Source: Fimbriimonadales bacterium (GTDB lineage Bacteria > Armatimonadota > Fimbriimonadia > Fimbriimonadales > GBS-DC). Taken from it: a stretch of DNA of 64,000 nucleotides. Numbering within the stretch: position 1 is the stretch's first letter; the number at the start of each line of letters is the position of its first letter. The translations under genes were made by a program, and so were the position numbers. The stretch is from positions 248,001 to 312,000 of the forward strand of contig BPGO01000001.1 of NCBI GenBank assembly GCA_026003075.1, given 5' to 3'. Below the pieces are notes generated by a model, which searched no databases, was not told the origin of the DNA, and saw nothing but the letters and a program-made list of their open reading frames with translations. Below, piece by piece: positions 34,773-43,710 of the stretch.

Positions 34773-34800
34773 AGACGCCTCCCTCCATTGAGGCGTCTAT
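34771..34800 (-). promoter_or_regulatory. Hairpin enclosing the ribosome binding site
   Basis: Perfect inverted repeat: ATAGACGCCTC (34771-34781) and GAGGCGTCTAT (34790-34800) with an 8-nt loop. On the minus-strand mRNA the loop and descending stem hold GGAGGGAGG, and the last bases of the stem belong to the ATG at 34772-34770. Folding would hide the start site. Confidence 0.6.
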
Positions 34801-34880
34801 AGAATTCCATGTTCCAATTAAAGTTCCTGCAAGTCAACTCCAGCAGAGGGTGTTCGAAAATTCCCTTTGCACAAGCAGAT

Positions 34881-34935
34881 ACGCCTTGCACAGGGCAGAC
34901 ACACCTTGCACGGGGCAGACACGCAGGTCTGCCCC
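34881..34935. repeat. 20-bp tandem repeat and REP-like hairpin
   Basis: Two 20-bp units (34881-34900 and 34901-34920, consensus ACRCCTTGCACRGGGCAGAC) differ at two positions. The second unit runs into a 9-bp perfect hairpin, GGGGCAGAC (34912-34920) ACGCAG GTCTGCCCC (34927-34935). It fills part of the 252-bp gap between two divergent genes. Confidence 0.65.
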
Positions 34936-35011
34936 TACAGAGGGCGTCGGATGTAGGGGTGTACCTGTGTGTACGCCATGCTATGCTCCGTTTCTCGAAC
35001 ACTTCAATAGG

Positions 35012-35017
35012 TATACT
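35012..35017 (+). promoter_or_regulatory. -10 box of a leaderless ROK kinase gene
   Basis: AGGTATACTCCCGTCG carries TATACT at 35012-35017, and the ATG follows after 7 nt at 35025. Transcription would begin at or next to the A of the start codon. Confidence 0.55.
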
Positions 35018-35024
35018 CCCGTCG

Positions 35025-36056
35025 ATGGCGACAGCAGTTGTGGGCGTGGATTTAGGTGGTACCAATGTGCGTGCGGCGGTGCTTAACCGTGCCGGTGAAC
35101 TGCTTGCCCCTCCCGTACAGCATCCCTCACGCGCGCAAGAGGGCTTCAAAATCACCTTGGAACAGATTGTGCTGACGATTCAGGAGGCGATTGCGGCGTC
35201 AGGCGTCGCACCCGCAATGATTGGCATGGCGGTACCGGGACATATCGACTCGACGCGCGGCGTGGTACGCTGGGCGCCGAACTTCGGGGAGATGCGTGGA
35301 GAGATTTTCGAGGTCTGGCGCGATGTGCCGTTAGCCGACGCGATTCGGACGCGTGTGAATCTGTCCGTCGTGATGGGCAACGACGCGAACCTTGCCGCGC
35401 TGGGCGAATACTATTACGGCGTGGGGCGTGGGCAAGCGCGCGGGCTGATCATGCTCACATTGGGAACCGGCATCGGCGGCGGCGTGGTGCTGACGCGCCC
35501 TCAGGTCCAGGGCAACGCACACTGGGAAGGTGGCGTGCTGCTGGTCGGGCTGGGCGGCGGTGCGGGCGAGCTGGGACATACGATTCTGAACTTTAGCGGA
35601 CCGCGCTGCGGATGCGGTGCGCGTGGCTGTATCGAAGCCTACGCCAAGCGCGACGCTATTGTCGAACTTGCCCGTGAAGCGGCGCGACGCAACCCCACCA
35701 GCCTGCTGAATACCCTGACCGAAGGCGACCCCGCCAAAATCACGCCTGCGCTGGTGAGCCAAGCCGCCGCACAGGGCGATTCCACGGCAATCGCCCTGTG
35801 GCACGAAGTCGGCGCCTACCTGGGCGTCGCGATTGCAAACTTTATCAATATTTTCAATCCCGAAATCGTGGCGATTGGCGGTCAGATTGCCAAAGCGGGC
35901 GCGCCGCTATTTGAAGCCATTCACCAGACCGTGCGCGACTACGCGCTACCGACCCTGCTGCAGGATTGTCACATCCTGCCCGCAGAGCGGATCGAAGACG
36001 CAGGGATTCTGGGGGGCGCCGCGCTCGCATGGCAAGCCCTGGAGGCGCGACGATGA
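35025..36056 (+). CDS. ROK-family sugar kinase (glucokinase-like)
   Basis: A 343-residue ROK protein. The ATP/phosphate motif is AVVGVDLGGTNVRAAVL (4-20). The sugar-binding acidic residues are in VMGNDANLAALGE, and the zinc motif is C-x-C-x4-C (RCGCGARGCIEAYA). It has no N-terminal winged helix, so it is a kinase rather than a ROK repressor. The likely reaction is glucose or related hexose phosphorylation. The start at 35025 is chosen because the -10 box lies 7 nt upstream; longer frames include repeat DNA. Its stop overlaps a small downstream gene by ATGA. Confidence 0.88.
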   Translation: MATAVVGVDLGGTNVRAAVLNRAGELLAPPVQHPSRAQEGFKITLEQIVLTIQEAIAASGVAPAMIGMAVPGHIDSTRGVVRWAPNFGEMRGEIFEVWRDVPLADAIRTRVNLSVVMGNDANLAALGEYYYGVGRGQARGLIMLTLGTGIGGGVVLTRPQVQGNAHWEGGVLLVGLGGGAGELGHTILNFSGPRCGCGARGCIEAYAKRDAIVELAREAARRNPTSLLNTLTEGDPAKITPALVSQAAAQGDSTAIALWHEVGAYLGVAIANFINIFNPEIVAIGGQIAKAGAPLFEAIHQTVRDYALPTLLQDCHILPAERIEDAGILGGAALAWQALEARR

Positions 36057-36274
36057 CATGGCGCATGCACAAACGCACCGAAACCAAGCCCGACGGACGC
36101 CGAATCTACTACTACACCTTCGAGCCTGAGCCGTCCGCTACCGAGAACACCCCGCCAACTAATCTTGAGGGCGCAGGCTCAACGGAATCAGAAACACCCG
36201 CTCCACAGGCAGACCGCACTCCGTCTCCGTACAAGGTTGATAGCGCACCAGAATCCGCACATAGCCGTCGGTAG
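36053..36274 (+). CDS. Small hypothetical protein coupled to the ROK kinase
   Basis: A 73-residue frame starting in the ROK stop codon (ATGA). The first half ([21 protein letters not shown]) has the compact K-x-D-G-R-x-[IL]-x-Y-Y-x-F style of short conserved bacterial proteins. The second half is Pro/Thr/Ser/Glu-rich and disordered, and it is encoded antisense to the end of the YyaL-type gene (116-bp overlap). No function known; the frame may be real only in part. Confidence 0.45.
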   Translation: MTWRMHKRTETKPDGRRIYYYTFEPEPSATENTPPTNLEGAGSTESETPAPQADRTPSPYKVDSAPESAHSRR

Positions 36275-38444
36275 CGTCGCTCGTCTCAATGGCACTGATG
36301 GGCAGCAACGCCGCCGCCTGCCCGTAGTAGACCTCGATCGGCTCACTGCCCGACTGAATGCGTTGTGGAGGCATCCAAATCGGCTCGCCTATCTGCACAG
36401 GTAAGTCGGTGCTGACCTCGACCGCGGTGGGGATGCGCCCTTCTTGGGGATACGCCGCGTTGATATGCCAGCCCTCCTCAATTTGGAACAGTACCAGCAA
36501 GCCCTCGGGCTGGGGAAGCAAGTCGACGCGCACAGGACCGTCTTGTTCCTCTGTTTCGGTATACGCCGATTCAGGGATCTCCAGATCGGGGGCTTCCAAC
36601 AGGTCGCCTTCTAAGAGTAGGTAGCCGTAAAGCAGGCTGTCTCCCGCCGTAGGCGCACGCCGTAGAATCGCCCAGCAGCTATCCAGCGTGTCGGCGGCGA
36701 GTTGCGCATAGCGCTCGCTTCGCTGGGGATCCTCAATCGCCAACGCGGTGCTAAGACTCGCGAGGAACTGCACCGCGCCCCCGTTGCCCGACGGCATCGC
36801 ACGATCTTGATACGACTTGATGGGCATAATCAGCAGGTCGTGTGCGCTGTCGGTCGTGTAAAAGCCGCCGTGTTCGGCGTCATGGAACCGCGCAATCATT
36901 TGGTCAGCGATTTCGACGGCGCGCTCCAGCCAAACTCGCTCTAAGTTCAGGCTATAGAGTTCCATGAGCCCCATGCCGTAGAAGGCGTAGTCTGGGAGAT
37001 ACGCAGGGATACTCGCCTCACCCTCACGATAGCGGTGTAGCAGTCTGCCGTTCGTGTCGCGCAGGTTCTGCCAGACGAACTCTGCCGTTTCCGCCGCCGT
37101 CTGCTCGTAGCGTTCTCTTTCTTCCTCGAACACATCCGCGGCATAAGCCAGCGCCCAGATAGCCAGCCCGTTCCAATCGGTAAGTATTTTATCGTCACGG
37201 CGGGGTGCATGACGCGTCTGGCGAGCCACCAGCAACCGTGCCCGAATATCGTTCAATCGCTCGCGCAATTCGTCCGTATCGAGGTTCAACTCCTCCGCGT
37301 GCTGCTCTATCGGTTGCGTCAGGTGGGGGATGTTTCGCCCGGTGGGGCGGTGCGTCGCCTCGTCGTGATAGTTGCCCTCAGGCTGAATCTCATACACCCT
37401 ACAGAACAGGTCGGCTTCCTCACGGGGCAGAATCTCGTAAATCTCTTTTTCCGTCCAAGTGTAGTAGTACCCTTCCCCCTCGGGGGTGTCGGCGTCGAGG
37501 GCGCTGGCGAACGCGCCTTCCGCAGTGCGCATCTCGCGCAGCATCCAGTCGAAAGTGCGTCGGGCAATATCGCCATAGAAGGCGTCACCTGTCAGGGTGT
37601 AGGCGTGGGCATACGCCCAGCCCAATTGCGCGTTATCGTAGAGCATCTTCTCGAAGTGGGGCAAGAACCAGCGCTCATCGGTCGAGTAGCGATGGAAGCC
37701 ACCGCCGATATGGTCAAAGATACCCCCCATGCCCATCTGCAGCAGGGTCATCAGTGCCATGCCGGCGCAGTCCTCGTCGTCCCACTCGGCGCCCAGGTAA
37801 AAGAGCACGGGCAGCGCGGTGCTTGGGGGGAACTTGGGTGCGCCGCCGAAGCCTCCGTAAATCGGGTCGAACCCTTCCATCATCTGCGCTTTGTAGCCGC
37901 GAAAGATGTCGGGGCTACGCTCGCCGCGCATCGCCGCATGGCGCATCGCCACCAACTGCTCCAGTTCCGCTTTGAGTTCCGCCGCCGCGCTCAACACCTG
38001 CCCTCGATTCGTCTGCCAAACGCCCGCCACGCGTGCCAGCACCTCCGCAAACACCTGCGGCGGATAGTAAGTGCCCCCGTAAAACGGCAACCCCTCCGGC
38101 GTCAGGAACACCGAAAGCGGCCAGCCCGCATGCCCCGCCATCAACTGCACCGCACTGATGTAGATTTCGTCCACATCAGGACGCTCCTCGCGATCGACTT
38201 TAATACTCACAAAATGACGGTTCAGAATCTCGGCAATCGCAGGGTTCTCGAACGACTCGCGCTCCATCACATGGCACCAGTGGCACGAAGAGTAGCCGAT
38301 AGAGAGGAAGATCGGTTTATCCTCCACACGCGCTTTGAAGAACGCCTCCGCCCCCCACGGATACCAGTCCACCGGGTTATAAGCATGTTGGAGCAGGTAA
38401 GGACTTTTTTCGTCGATCAGTCGATTCGGCTTGCGAATAAGCAT
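36159..38444 (-). CDS. YyaL/DUF255 thioredoxin-domain protein with C-terminal DsbD-alpha-like domain
   Basis: A 761-residue protein. Residues ~1-170 are the DUF255 thioredoxin-like domain with C54-H-W-C57 ([18 protein letters not shown]). Residues ~190-620 are the (alpha/alpha)6-toroid part ([31 protein letters not shown]). Residues ~638-761 resemble the N-terminal domain of Dsb[10 protein letters not shown], then PIWMPPQ, IEVYYG and [16 protein letters not shown], with C738 and C743 at the positions of the DsbD redox pair. No signal peptide is visible, which is odd for a DsbD domain. GAGGGAG precedes the start; TATCCT lies at 38469-38464. Confidence 0.85.
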   Translation of the reverse strand: MLIRKPNRLIDEKSPYLLQHAYNPVDWYPWGAEAFFKARVEDKPIFLSIGYSSCHWCHVMERESFENPAIAEILNRHFVSIKVDREERPDVDEIYISAVQLMAGHAGWPLSVFLTPEGLPFYGGTYYPPQVFAEVLARVAGVWQTNRGQVLSAAAELKAELEQLVAMRHAAMRGERSPDIFRGYKAQMMEGFDPIYGGFGGAPKFPPSTALPVLFYLGAEWDDEDCAGMALMTLLQMGMGGIFDHIGGGFHRYSTDERWFLPHFEKMLYDNAQLGWAYAHAYTLTGDAFYGDIARRTFDWMLREMRTAEGAFASALDADTPEGEGYYYTWTEKEIYEILPREEADLFCRVYEIQPEGNYHDEATHRPTGRNIPHLTQPIEQHAEELNLDTDELRERLNDIRARLLVARQTRHAPRRDDKILTDWNGLAIWALAYAADVFEEERERYEQTAAETAEFVWQNLRDTNGRLLHRYREGEASIPAYLPDYAFYGMGLMELYSLNLERVWLERAVEIADQMIARFHDAEHGGFYTTDSAHDLLIMPIKSYQDRAMPSGNGGAVQFLASLSTALAIEDPQRSERYAQLAADTLDSCWAILRRAPTAGDSLLYGYLLLEGDLLEAPDLEIPESAYTETEEQDGPVRVDLLPQPEGLLVLFQIEEGWHINAAYPQEGRIPTAVEVSTDLPVQIGEPIWMPPQRIQSGSEPIEVYYGQAAALLPISAIETSDATDGYVRILVRYQPCTETECGLPVERVFLIPLSLRPQD

Positions 38445-38522
38445 CGGTTTCTCCCTCGCCTATAGGATACCTGTTATTTCGCTGCAGGAATCACGAGGCT
38501 GCAGTCGAACGGAGTCGTTGCT

Positions 38523-39740
38523 ATGCTGAGCGCCATCTTCGGCTTCGAGATGCCGACGCGCCTGCTGTTTGGACAGGGCGCTGTGGAGAATTTGGGTTTT
38601 GAATGCGGTCTCAACAACTGGACGAGCGCGCTGATTGTGTCGGACGAGGGTGTCTATCGCGCGGGGTTGACCAAGCCCGTGGCGGCGCAACTGGAGGCGC
38701 AGGGCGTGCGCTACGAGGTGTACACAGGCGTTGTGCCCAACCCCACGATTGAAAGCATCGAGGCGGCGATTCCCTTAGCGCAAGACAAAGATATCGTCAT
38801 CGCCGTCGGCGGCGGTAGCGTAATGGACAGCGCGAAACTTATCAACGCCCTCCGCACGCATGGCGGGCGTGTGCGCGACTACGAAGGCACGGATACCATC
38901 CCCGCACCGTGCAAACCGCTCATCGCCATCCCCACCACCGCAGGCACGGGCAGCGAAGTCACCTTCATCGCGATGTTCACCGATACGGCGAAACATCAGA
39001 AGATGCCCGTGCTGAGCCGATACCTCGCGCCCCATCTGGCAATCGTCGATCCCGAAATGACACGCAACCTGCCCCCTGCCGCCACTGCGCAGACAGGTAT
39101 GGACGCACTTACCCACGCGATTGAAGCCATCGTCGACCTCCAGGCGAACCCGTTCTCCGACATGCTCGCGTTCGAGGCGATTCGGCTGATTACACGCTAT
39201 TTGCCGCGCGCTGTGCAAAATGGCGCAGAGGATATGGAGGCGCGTGGGGCGATGGCGTTCGCCGCCACCATCGCAGGCGCAGCGTTCAACAACAGCATGG
39301 TCGGTCTCGCCCACGCGATGGCACACGCCATCGGGGGGCTGTACGACCTGCCACACGGACTCTGTTGCGCCCTGGCGTTGCCCGTCGCAATGCATTTCAA
39401 TCTCGAAAGCCAACGCGCACGCTTTGAACAAATCGCGCAGGTGATGGGCTATGCCAGTACAGACGCTGAAGTCGTACCCCTGCCAGGCGCAGTCGTGCAA
39501 GGCTGGATGTGGGATAAAGCCTTCACGGCTGAAGATGCCGTGCTGCGGGTGCGCCAACTGATGAGCGAGGTGGGGATCCCGGCACACCTGCTGGATGTCG
39601 GCGTGGAAGTCTCCGAAAGCGACTTGGAGACCCTGACCGACCTGACCCTCGCCGACGGTTCCATCCTGTTCAATCCCGTGCAACCCACACGAGAACAGGT
39701 GAAGGATCTCCTGCGCCATATCGCCACCTACACGGAGTGA
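38523..39740 (+). CDS. Iron-containing alcohol dehydrogenase
   Basis: A 405-residue group III dehydrogenase. The NAD(P)-binding GGGSVMDSAK (~97-106) is followed by IPTTAGTGSEVT, and the metal ligands are spread over DALTHAIEA (Asp and His), MVGLAHAMAHAIGG and LPHGLCCALALP (His). It oxidises or reduces a short alcohol/aldehyde; the substrate is unknown. It is divergent from the YyaL-type gene and followed after 4 bp by a membrane-protein gene. Confidence 0.92.
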   Translation: MLSAIFGFEMPTRLLFGQGAVENLGFECGLNNWTSALIVSDEGVYRAGLTKPVAAQLEAQGVRYEVYTGVVPNPTIESIEAAIPLAQDKDIVIAVGGGSVMDSAKLINALRTHGGRVRDYEGTDTIPAPCKPLIAIPTTAGTGSEVTFIAMFTDTAKHQKMPVLSRYLAPHLAIVDPEMTRNLPPAATAQTGMDALTHAIEAIVDLQANPFSDMLAFEAIRLITRYLPRAVQNGAEDMEARGAMAFAATIAGAAFNNSMVGLAHAMAHAIGGLYDLPHGLCCALALPVAMHFNLESQRARFEQIAQVMGYASTDAEVVPLPGAVVQGWMWDKAFTAEDAVLRVRQLMSEVGIPAHLLDVGVEVSESDLETLTDLTLADGSILFNPVQPTREQVKDLLRHIATYTE

Positions 39741-39744
39741 ACCT

Positions 39745-41376
39745 ATGCTTAAGAAGGAACTGTTGGGAATTCCCATAGGGATGTGGATCTTCAGTGGCTT
39801 GTATGCGCTTCTGAACATCGTTTTGCGGTCGTACTATATCGACTACGAGGGGATTCGTCAGATTGCAGCGGTGTCCGAAGGCTTGAGTCGGGTCTCGACG
39901 ACCTGGTGGAGTGGGCACAGCGTGCTGGGGGTTGCCCTGCTGTGGGTCGTGACGCTACCGCTAAAACTGGTGATGCCCCTAATCGATGCCGCGCAGACGG
40001 TGAGTGCGCTCAGTATCTGGGCATCGGGGCTAATCCTGTATCGGATTTTGCGCTTGGTGGGGCTGAGCGTGGGACAGTGCGGCTGGATAAGTTTCCTGTT
40101 TTACGGTGCGAATGTGGCGTGGGTGAGCGCGTCGATGTTGCCGGTGGCGTCGCTGTCGCTTATGCTGACAGCGTGGTGGGGGCTTAGCGTAATTCGTTGG
40201 CTGGCGGCACGCGAGTTGGATACGGCAGGCGGGATGCGACTGGGGTTCGTAGCAGGCGTACTGGGACTGGTGAACCTATTCGCGTTGATTCCTGCGCTGG
40301 CGGCGGGCACGCTTGCCGTGCGGCGTGGCGGAGGCGCAACGCTACTTGGCACAGCCGTCGGCGTCGCGTTGGTTGGCTACCTTGTCGTCTATTTCGCTGT
40401 GTTGCCTGCGGAAGTGCAGGTCAGCGGCGCGACGCGCCCGAAACCTTCCCTCGTGGAATGGTTCTGGACCGGCGAAGGCGCCAGTGCGATCGATGTCCCA
40501 CGCTTTTCGGGGATGTATTGGCGGATGTTGGGCGAGCAGGTGCAAAACGCCATCCTCGCGCTTGGGCAGCCCTTCCGCGTGCGCGATGTGTATCAGTATT
40601 ATCTTTGGGGTGGCTTCATCACGCTGATCAAGGGGCTATTTCTGCTGCTCGCGCTCAGTTTCGTCATCGTGCTGATAACGCTCCGTTTCGCAGGAGAGCG
40701 CGTCGCAACTGACCGCTTGGTGGACGCAGTGCGCGGGCTGGGCGGCTGGGCGTTGCTCTTCTCGCTGGTGATTCTGGTTCTCTGGCAAGGCGATCGGCAG
40801 GCGTTTTACCTATGGACGCTGTTTTGGGCGCTGGTCGGTCTGGGCGGCTGGCTGGGCAGTTATGTGGAGGAGGACGCGCGACGCATCAACTTCGTTGCGC
40901 CGCCGCTCGCCCTTCTCGTGCTCGTATTCGGACTAATGAAGGCGGCGACGCTGCGCTCCGATGAACACGACGGTGAACGGCAAGAAGCCTACGCATTCTC
41001 TGCGGGCATTCGCGAGGGCGACATCCTTATCGCCGCCACGCGCCTTGCAGAATGGCTCCGCTACTATGCCGCCGGCAAAGCGCAAGCCGTCGACGCCAGC
41101 TGCTGGCTGGACCCAGAAATCGATTGGCGCACTATCCTACAAAACGCTTCTCAACAAGGTAAGCGCGTCGTCCTGTGGGACTATGCGCTCAATCCTGAAA
41201 TCTATCACCGTGCGGAACTAATCTTCAAGCCCGCTTGGCTGGAGTCGTTGGGAAAAGCGCAGACCCTTGCACGCAACGCAGGCGGCGCCTACCGACGCCG
41301 CTACGCCAACACCGTTATCTACCCAACGCTTACCCCGCAAGCAGGCGAGGTGCAAACTTTTGGCGCGAACCCGTAG
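39745..41376 (+). CDS. Polytopic membrane protein, possibly GT-C glycosyltransferase-like
   Basis: A 543-residue protein with about 10 predicted helices in the first ~400 residues and a soluble C-terminal part (~415-543). An acidic pair in the first external loop (SYYIDYEGIRQ, ~29-39) and the helix layout are reminiscent of dolichyl-phosphate-sugar-dependent GT-C transferases. The similarity is weak and no motif proves it. It sits between the alcohol dehydrogenase gene (4 bp) and the ECF sigma gene (12 bp), likely co-transcribed with both. Confidence 0.6.
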   Translation: MLKKELLGIPIGMWIFSGLYALLNIVLRSYYIDYEGIRQIAAVSEGLSRVSTTWWSGHSVLGVALLWVVTLPLKLVMPLIDAAQTVSALSIWASGLILYRILRLVGLSVGQCGWISFLFYGANVAWVSASMLPVASLSLMLTAWWGLSVIRWLAARELDTAGGMRLGFVAGVLGLVNLFALIPALAAGTLAVRRGGGATLLGTAVGVALVGYLVVYFAVLPAEVQVSGATRPKPSLVEWFWTGEGASAIDVPRFSGMYWRMLGEQVQNAILALGQPFRVRDVYQYYLWGGFITLIKGLFLLLALSFVIVLITLRFAGERVATDRLVDAVRGLGGWALLFSLVILVLWQGDRQAFYLWTLFWALVGLGGWLGSYVEEDARRINFVAPPLALLVLVFGLMKAATLRSDEHDGERQEAYAFSAGIREGDILIAATRLAEWLRYYAAGKAQAVDASCWLDPEIDWRTILQNASQQGKRVVLWDYALNPEIYHRAELIFKPAWLESLGKAQTLARNAGGAYRRRYANTVIYPTLTPQAGEVQTFGANP

Positions 41377-41388
41377 TATTAACAAGCG

Positions 41389-41967
41389 ATGAACGAAGAT
41401 ACCTATCTGATTGAGGCCGCGAAGCAAGGCGATGATCGCGCCTTCGACAGGCTCTGGGCGCGGCACCGCGATAAGGTGTTCCGCTCCCTGCTCAAAGCGT
41501 GTGGGGGCGACCCCGAAACCACGCATGATGTACTCCAAGATGCCCTCCTGAACGCTTTTAAGGCACTCCAGCAGTTCCGTGGCGATGCCAACTTCGCCAC
41601 TTGGCTCTACACGATTGCGCGACGGCTCTGCATCCGCGCCCGACGCGATTTAGACCGTTTCTACTCGCTGGACGACCCCCTTAACTCCGAAGAGGGACGG
41701 ACAATCCTACGCCAGCTCATCGACCAGTATTCTCAAGACCCCGAAGCCATCGCCATCGAGAACGACCTGCGCGAGCGCGTGCAACAGGCAGTCGCCGAAC
41801 TCCCCGACTCTCTGCGCCCTGTGCTGCAACTGCGCGACATCGAGGGACTTTCAACCGAAGAGACCGCCGAAAAATTAGGGCTTACTCAAGCAGCAGTGAA
41901 GGCGCGGCTCCATCGCGCACGCGAACTCCTGCGCCAGAAACTGGAAACCTACCTGCGACAAGAGTAG
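41389..41967 (+). CDS. ECF-type RNA polymerase sigma factor
   Basis: A 192-residue sigma-70 family member. Region 2 (AFDRLWARHRDKVFRSLLKA, DVLQDALLNAFKALQQF, FATWLYTIARRLCIRARRD) and region 4 (LPDSLRPVLQLRDIEGLSTEETAEKLGLTQAAVKARLHRARELLRQKL) are both present, with a linker of ~45 residues. It redirects RNA polymerase to a stress or envelope regulon. No zinc-finger anti-sigma gene is adjacent; the upstream membrane protein might play that role, which is speculation. TAGTAT ends 9 nt before the ATG, a possible leaderless start. Confidence 0.9.
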   Translation: MNEDTYLIEAAKQGDDRAFDRLWARHRDKVFRSLLKACGGDPETTHDVLQDALLNAFKALQQFRGDANFATWLYTIARRLCIRARRDLDRFYSLDDPLNSEEGRTILRQLIDQYSQDPEAIAIENDLRERVQQAVAELPDSLRPVLQLRDIEGLSTEETAEKLGLTQAAVKARLHRARELLRQKLETYLRQE

Positions 41968-42402
41968 CCAGTAGGGGCGATTCCGAAGCACAGGCATGCC
42001 ATCCCACACCGCGCTCGAAACAGGACCAGAACCTCGCGCCCCAAAACTTGGGGATGAGGAATCTCCTTCCCATTCCACTCTATATAGGGGTAAATTCGCG
42101 AAAATTGACCCCCTATATTGCCCTTACCCCCTTGACAAACGCCTGAATTCTTGTTATAATTTTAGCGGGCGACCGCCGAAGGAACAGGCATCCTGTGAAA
42201 CTGGGCGCAAAAGACGCCGAAACAGCAGGAAACATCGGAATCGGGTTATAATTAAGGGTTAGCGCCCTGGTGAACGGAACTAAGCGCACAGGCGAATCGT
42301 ATACTCTTTCGGATACGAACGCCTATATAGCAATGAACGCACAGGCGAGATTGTGAACGGTTTCACAAATCACGCCCTATAAAAACAGGAGGTGTTATTG
42401 AA
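41968..42402. other. Multi-promoter leader region of the primary sigma factor gene
   Basis: The 435-bp gap contains no supported gene. It has a strong promoter (TTGACA 42132-42137, TATAAT 42155-42160, 17-bp spacer), a second TATAAT (42247-42252) and a TATACT (42300-42305). From the first promoter the leader is ~235 nt and can form small hairpins: ACAGG-CAT-CCTGT (42184-42196) and GGCG/CGCC (42204-42207 with 42215-42218). An 11-nt string CGCACAGGCGA occurs near 42285 and again near 42339. Confidence 0.6.
42132..42160 (+). promoter_or_regulatory. Consensus sigma-70 promoter of rpoD
   Basis: Perfect -35 TTGACA and perfect -10 TATAAT with a 17-bp spacer, the best match to the housekeeping consensus in the window. 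It lies ~240 bp upstream of the sigma gene's start. Confidence 0.75.
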
Positions 42403-43662
42403 GTGCCCGTATTGGACGAGGAGATGGATATTTTGATGGATACGCAGGCAACGGCTCGTCAGAACAAGGTGGGGCGGGACGCGCTGTACGACGACCCGCT
42501 CGGCCTGGAAATGGACACATCCGACTTAGACGACCTGGATACCCTTGAGGAGGATTTCTCCGCTATGGGGCTGGGCGGGCTGGATTTAGGCGACGAACTC
42601 AACGGCGAAGAGGAGGTCGATTTCTGGGGCGGCGTGGGTGAAGAGACCCCCCACGAGGAAGACAGCGTCGAAATCGAACTCTGGATGCTGCAGAGCCGTC
42701 GCTCGCAACTGCTCACCCCAGAAGAGGAAATCCGATTCTCGCAGCAAGTGCAAGAGGGGGAACGGCTCTACAAAATCCGCAAGCAAATAGCAGAGAAGCG
42801 CAAGATCGACCCTGAAAGCGTCAGCGAGGAAGACTGGGCGAAAGCGGCCAACCTCCCCGTCTGGGAACTGGCTGCACGCATTCAAGAGGCGGAAGAGGCG
42901 AAGCGACGCCTGATCGAATCGAACCTGCGTCTGGTGGTCAGCATCGCCAAGCGCTACGCCTCCCGTGGCATCTCGCTGGCAGACCTGATTCAGGAAGGCA
43001 ATCTGGGGCTGATCCGCGCCGTGGAGAAGTTCGACCCCGACCGCGGCTTCCGCTTCAGCACCTACGCCACTTGGTGGATACGACGCGCCATCGCCCGCGC
43101 CGTCATCAACAACAGCCGCACCATCCGAATCCCCGTGTATGTCGCGGAACTCATCAACAAGGTCATCAAGACCGAGCTGCGCTTGCAGCAGATTCTGCAG
43201 CGCGAGCCAACCGATGAGGAAATTGCGGCGGAAACCAAAATGTCCGTGGAGCGCGTGCGCGAGATTCGCCGAGCGGCGGTGGAGCCAATCTCCATCGAAA
43301 GCCCCGTCGGCGAGCGCGACAACGCCACGCTGGGCGAGTTCATCCCTTCGCAGGACATCGTGCCCACACCTGAAGATGTCACGGCGCGCCTAATCCTGCG
43401 CGAGCAAATCGATATGATTCTGGAAAAGCTGCAACCGCGCGAGCGCGATGTGGTGCGCCTACGATTCGGACTCGATGACGGGCATCAGCGCACCCTGGAA
43501 GAGGTCGGCGCGGAACTCAAAATCACGCGTGAGCGCGTCCGTCAGCTCGAACTGCGTGCCCTGCGCAAGCTCCGACTCATCGGCGAGCGCATCGAAGACC
43601 TGCGCCGCAACCAAGGGCTGGAACTCGAAGAAGCCCTCGCGCTCATCGAGGAAGTCCAGTAA
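42403..43662 (+). CDS. rpoD: Primary RNA polymerase sigma factor (sigma-70/SigA)
   Basis: A 419-residue sigma factor. The N-terminal ~95 residues are acidic and low in complexity (DDPLGLEMDTSDLDDLDTL), in place of a typical region 1.1. Region 1.2-2 includes RLIESNLRLVVSIAKRYASRG, LADLIQEGNLGLIRAVEKFD and the -10 recognition helix FRFSTYATWWIRRAIARA. Region 3 is RIPVYVAELINKVIK; region 4 is LRFGLDDGHQRTLEEVGAELKITRERVRQLELRALRKLR. The start is GTG at 42403 with AGGAGG upstream. The family is essential, and the consensus promoters seen here fit its specificity. Confidence 0.93.
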   Translation: MPVLDEEMDILMDTQATARQNKVGRDALYDDPLGLEMDTSDLDDLDTLEEDFSAMGLGGLDLGDELNGEEEVDFWGGVGEETPHEEDSVEIELWMLQSRRSQLLTPEEEIRFSQQVQEGERLYKIRKQIAEKRKIDPESVSEEDWAKAANLPVWELAARIQEAEEAKRRLIESNLRLVVSIAKRYASRGISLADLIQEGNLGLIRAVEKFDPDRGFRFSTYATWWIRRAIARAVINNSRTIRIPVYVAELINKVIKTELRLQQILQREPTDEEIAAETKMSVERVREIRRAAVEPISIESPVGERDNATLGEFIPSQDIVPTPEDVTARLILREQIDMILEKLQPRERDVVRLRFGLDDGHQRTLEEVGAELKITRERVRQLELRALRKLRLIGERIEDLRRNQGLELEEALALIEEVQ

Positions 43663-43667
43663 ACCTC

Positions 43668-43696
43668 CATCGAGCAGGCGTTTCGCCTGCTCGATG
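43668..43696 (+). terminator. Hairpin between rpoD and rex
   Basis: CATCGAGCAGGCG (43668-43680), loop TTT, CGCCTGCTCGATG (43684-43696): a perfect 13-bp stem filling the 48-bp gap. A weak T/C stretch follows. It may end most rpoD transcripts or act as an mRNA-processing site ahead of rex. Confidence 0.6.
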
Positions 43697-43710
43697 CGCT
43701 TCTGATACCT

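Noticed and set aside
42165-42260. Possible GEMM/c-di-GMP riboswitch in the rpoD leader (AGGCA...GAAAC...GGGCGCAAAAGACGCC)
   Set aside because: Only scattered resemblance; the conserved core strings and the tetraloop-receptor arrangement are not present in order.
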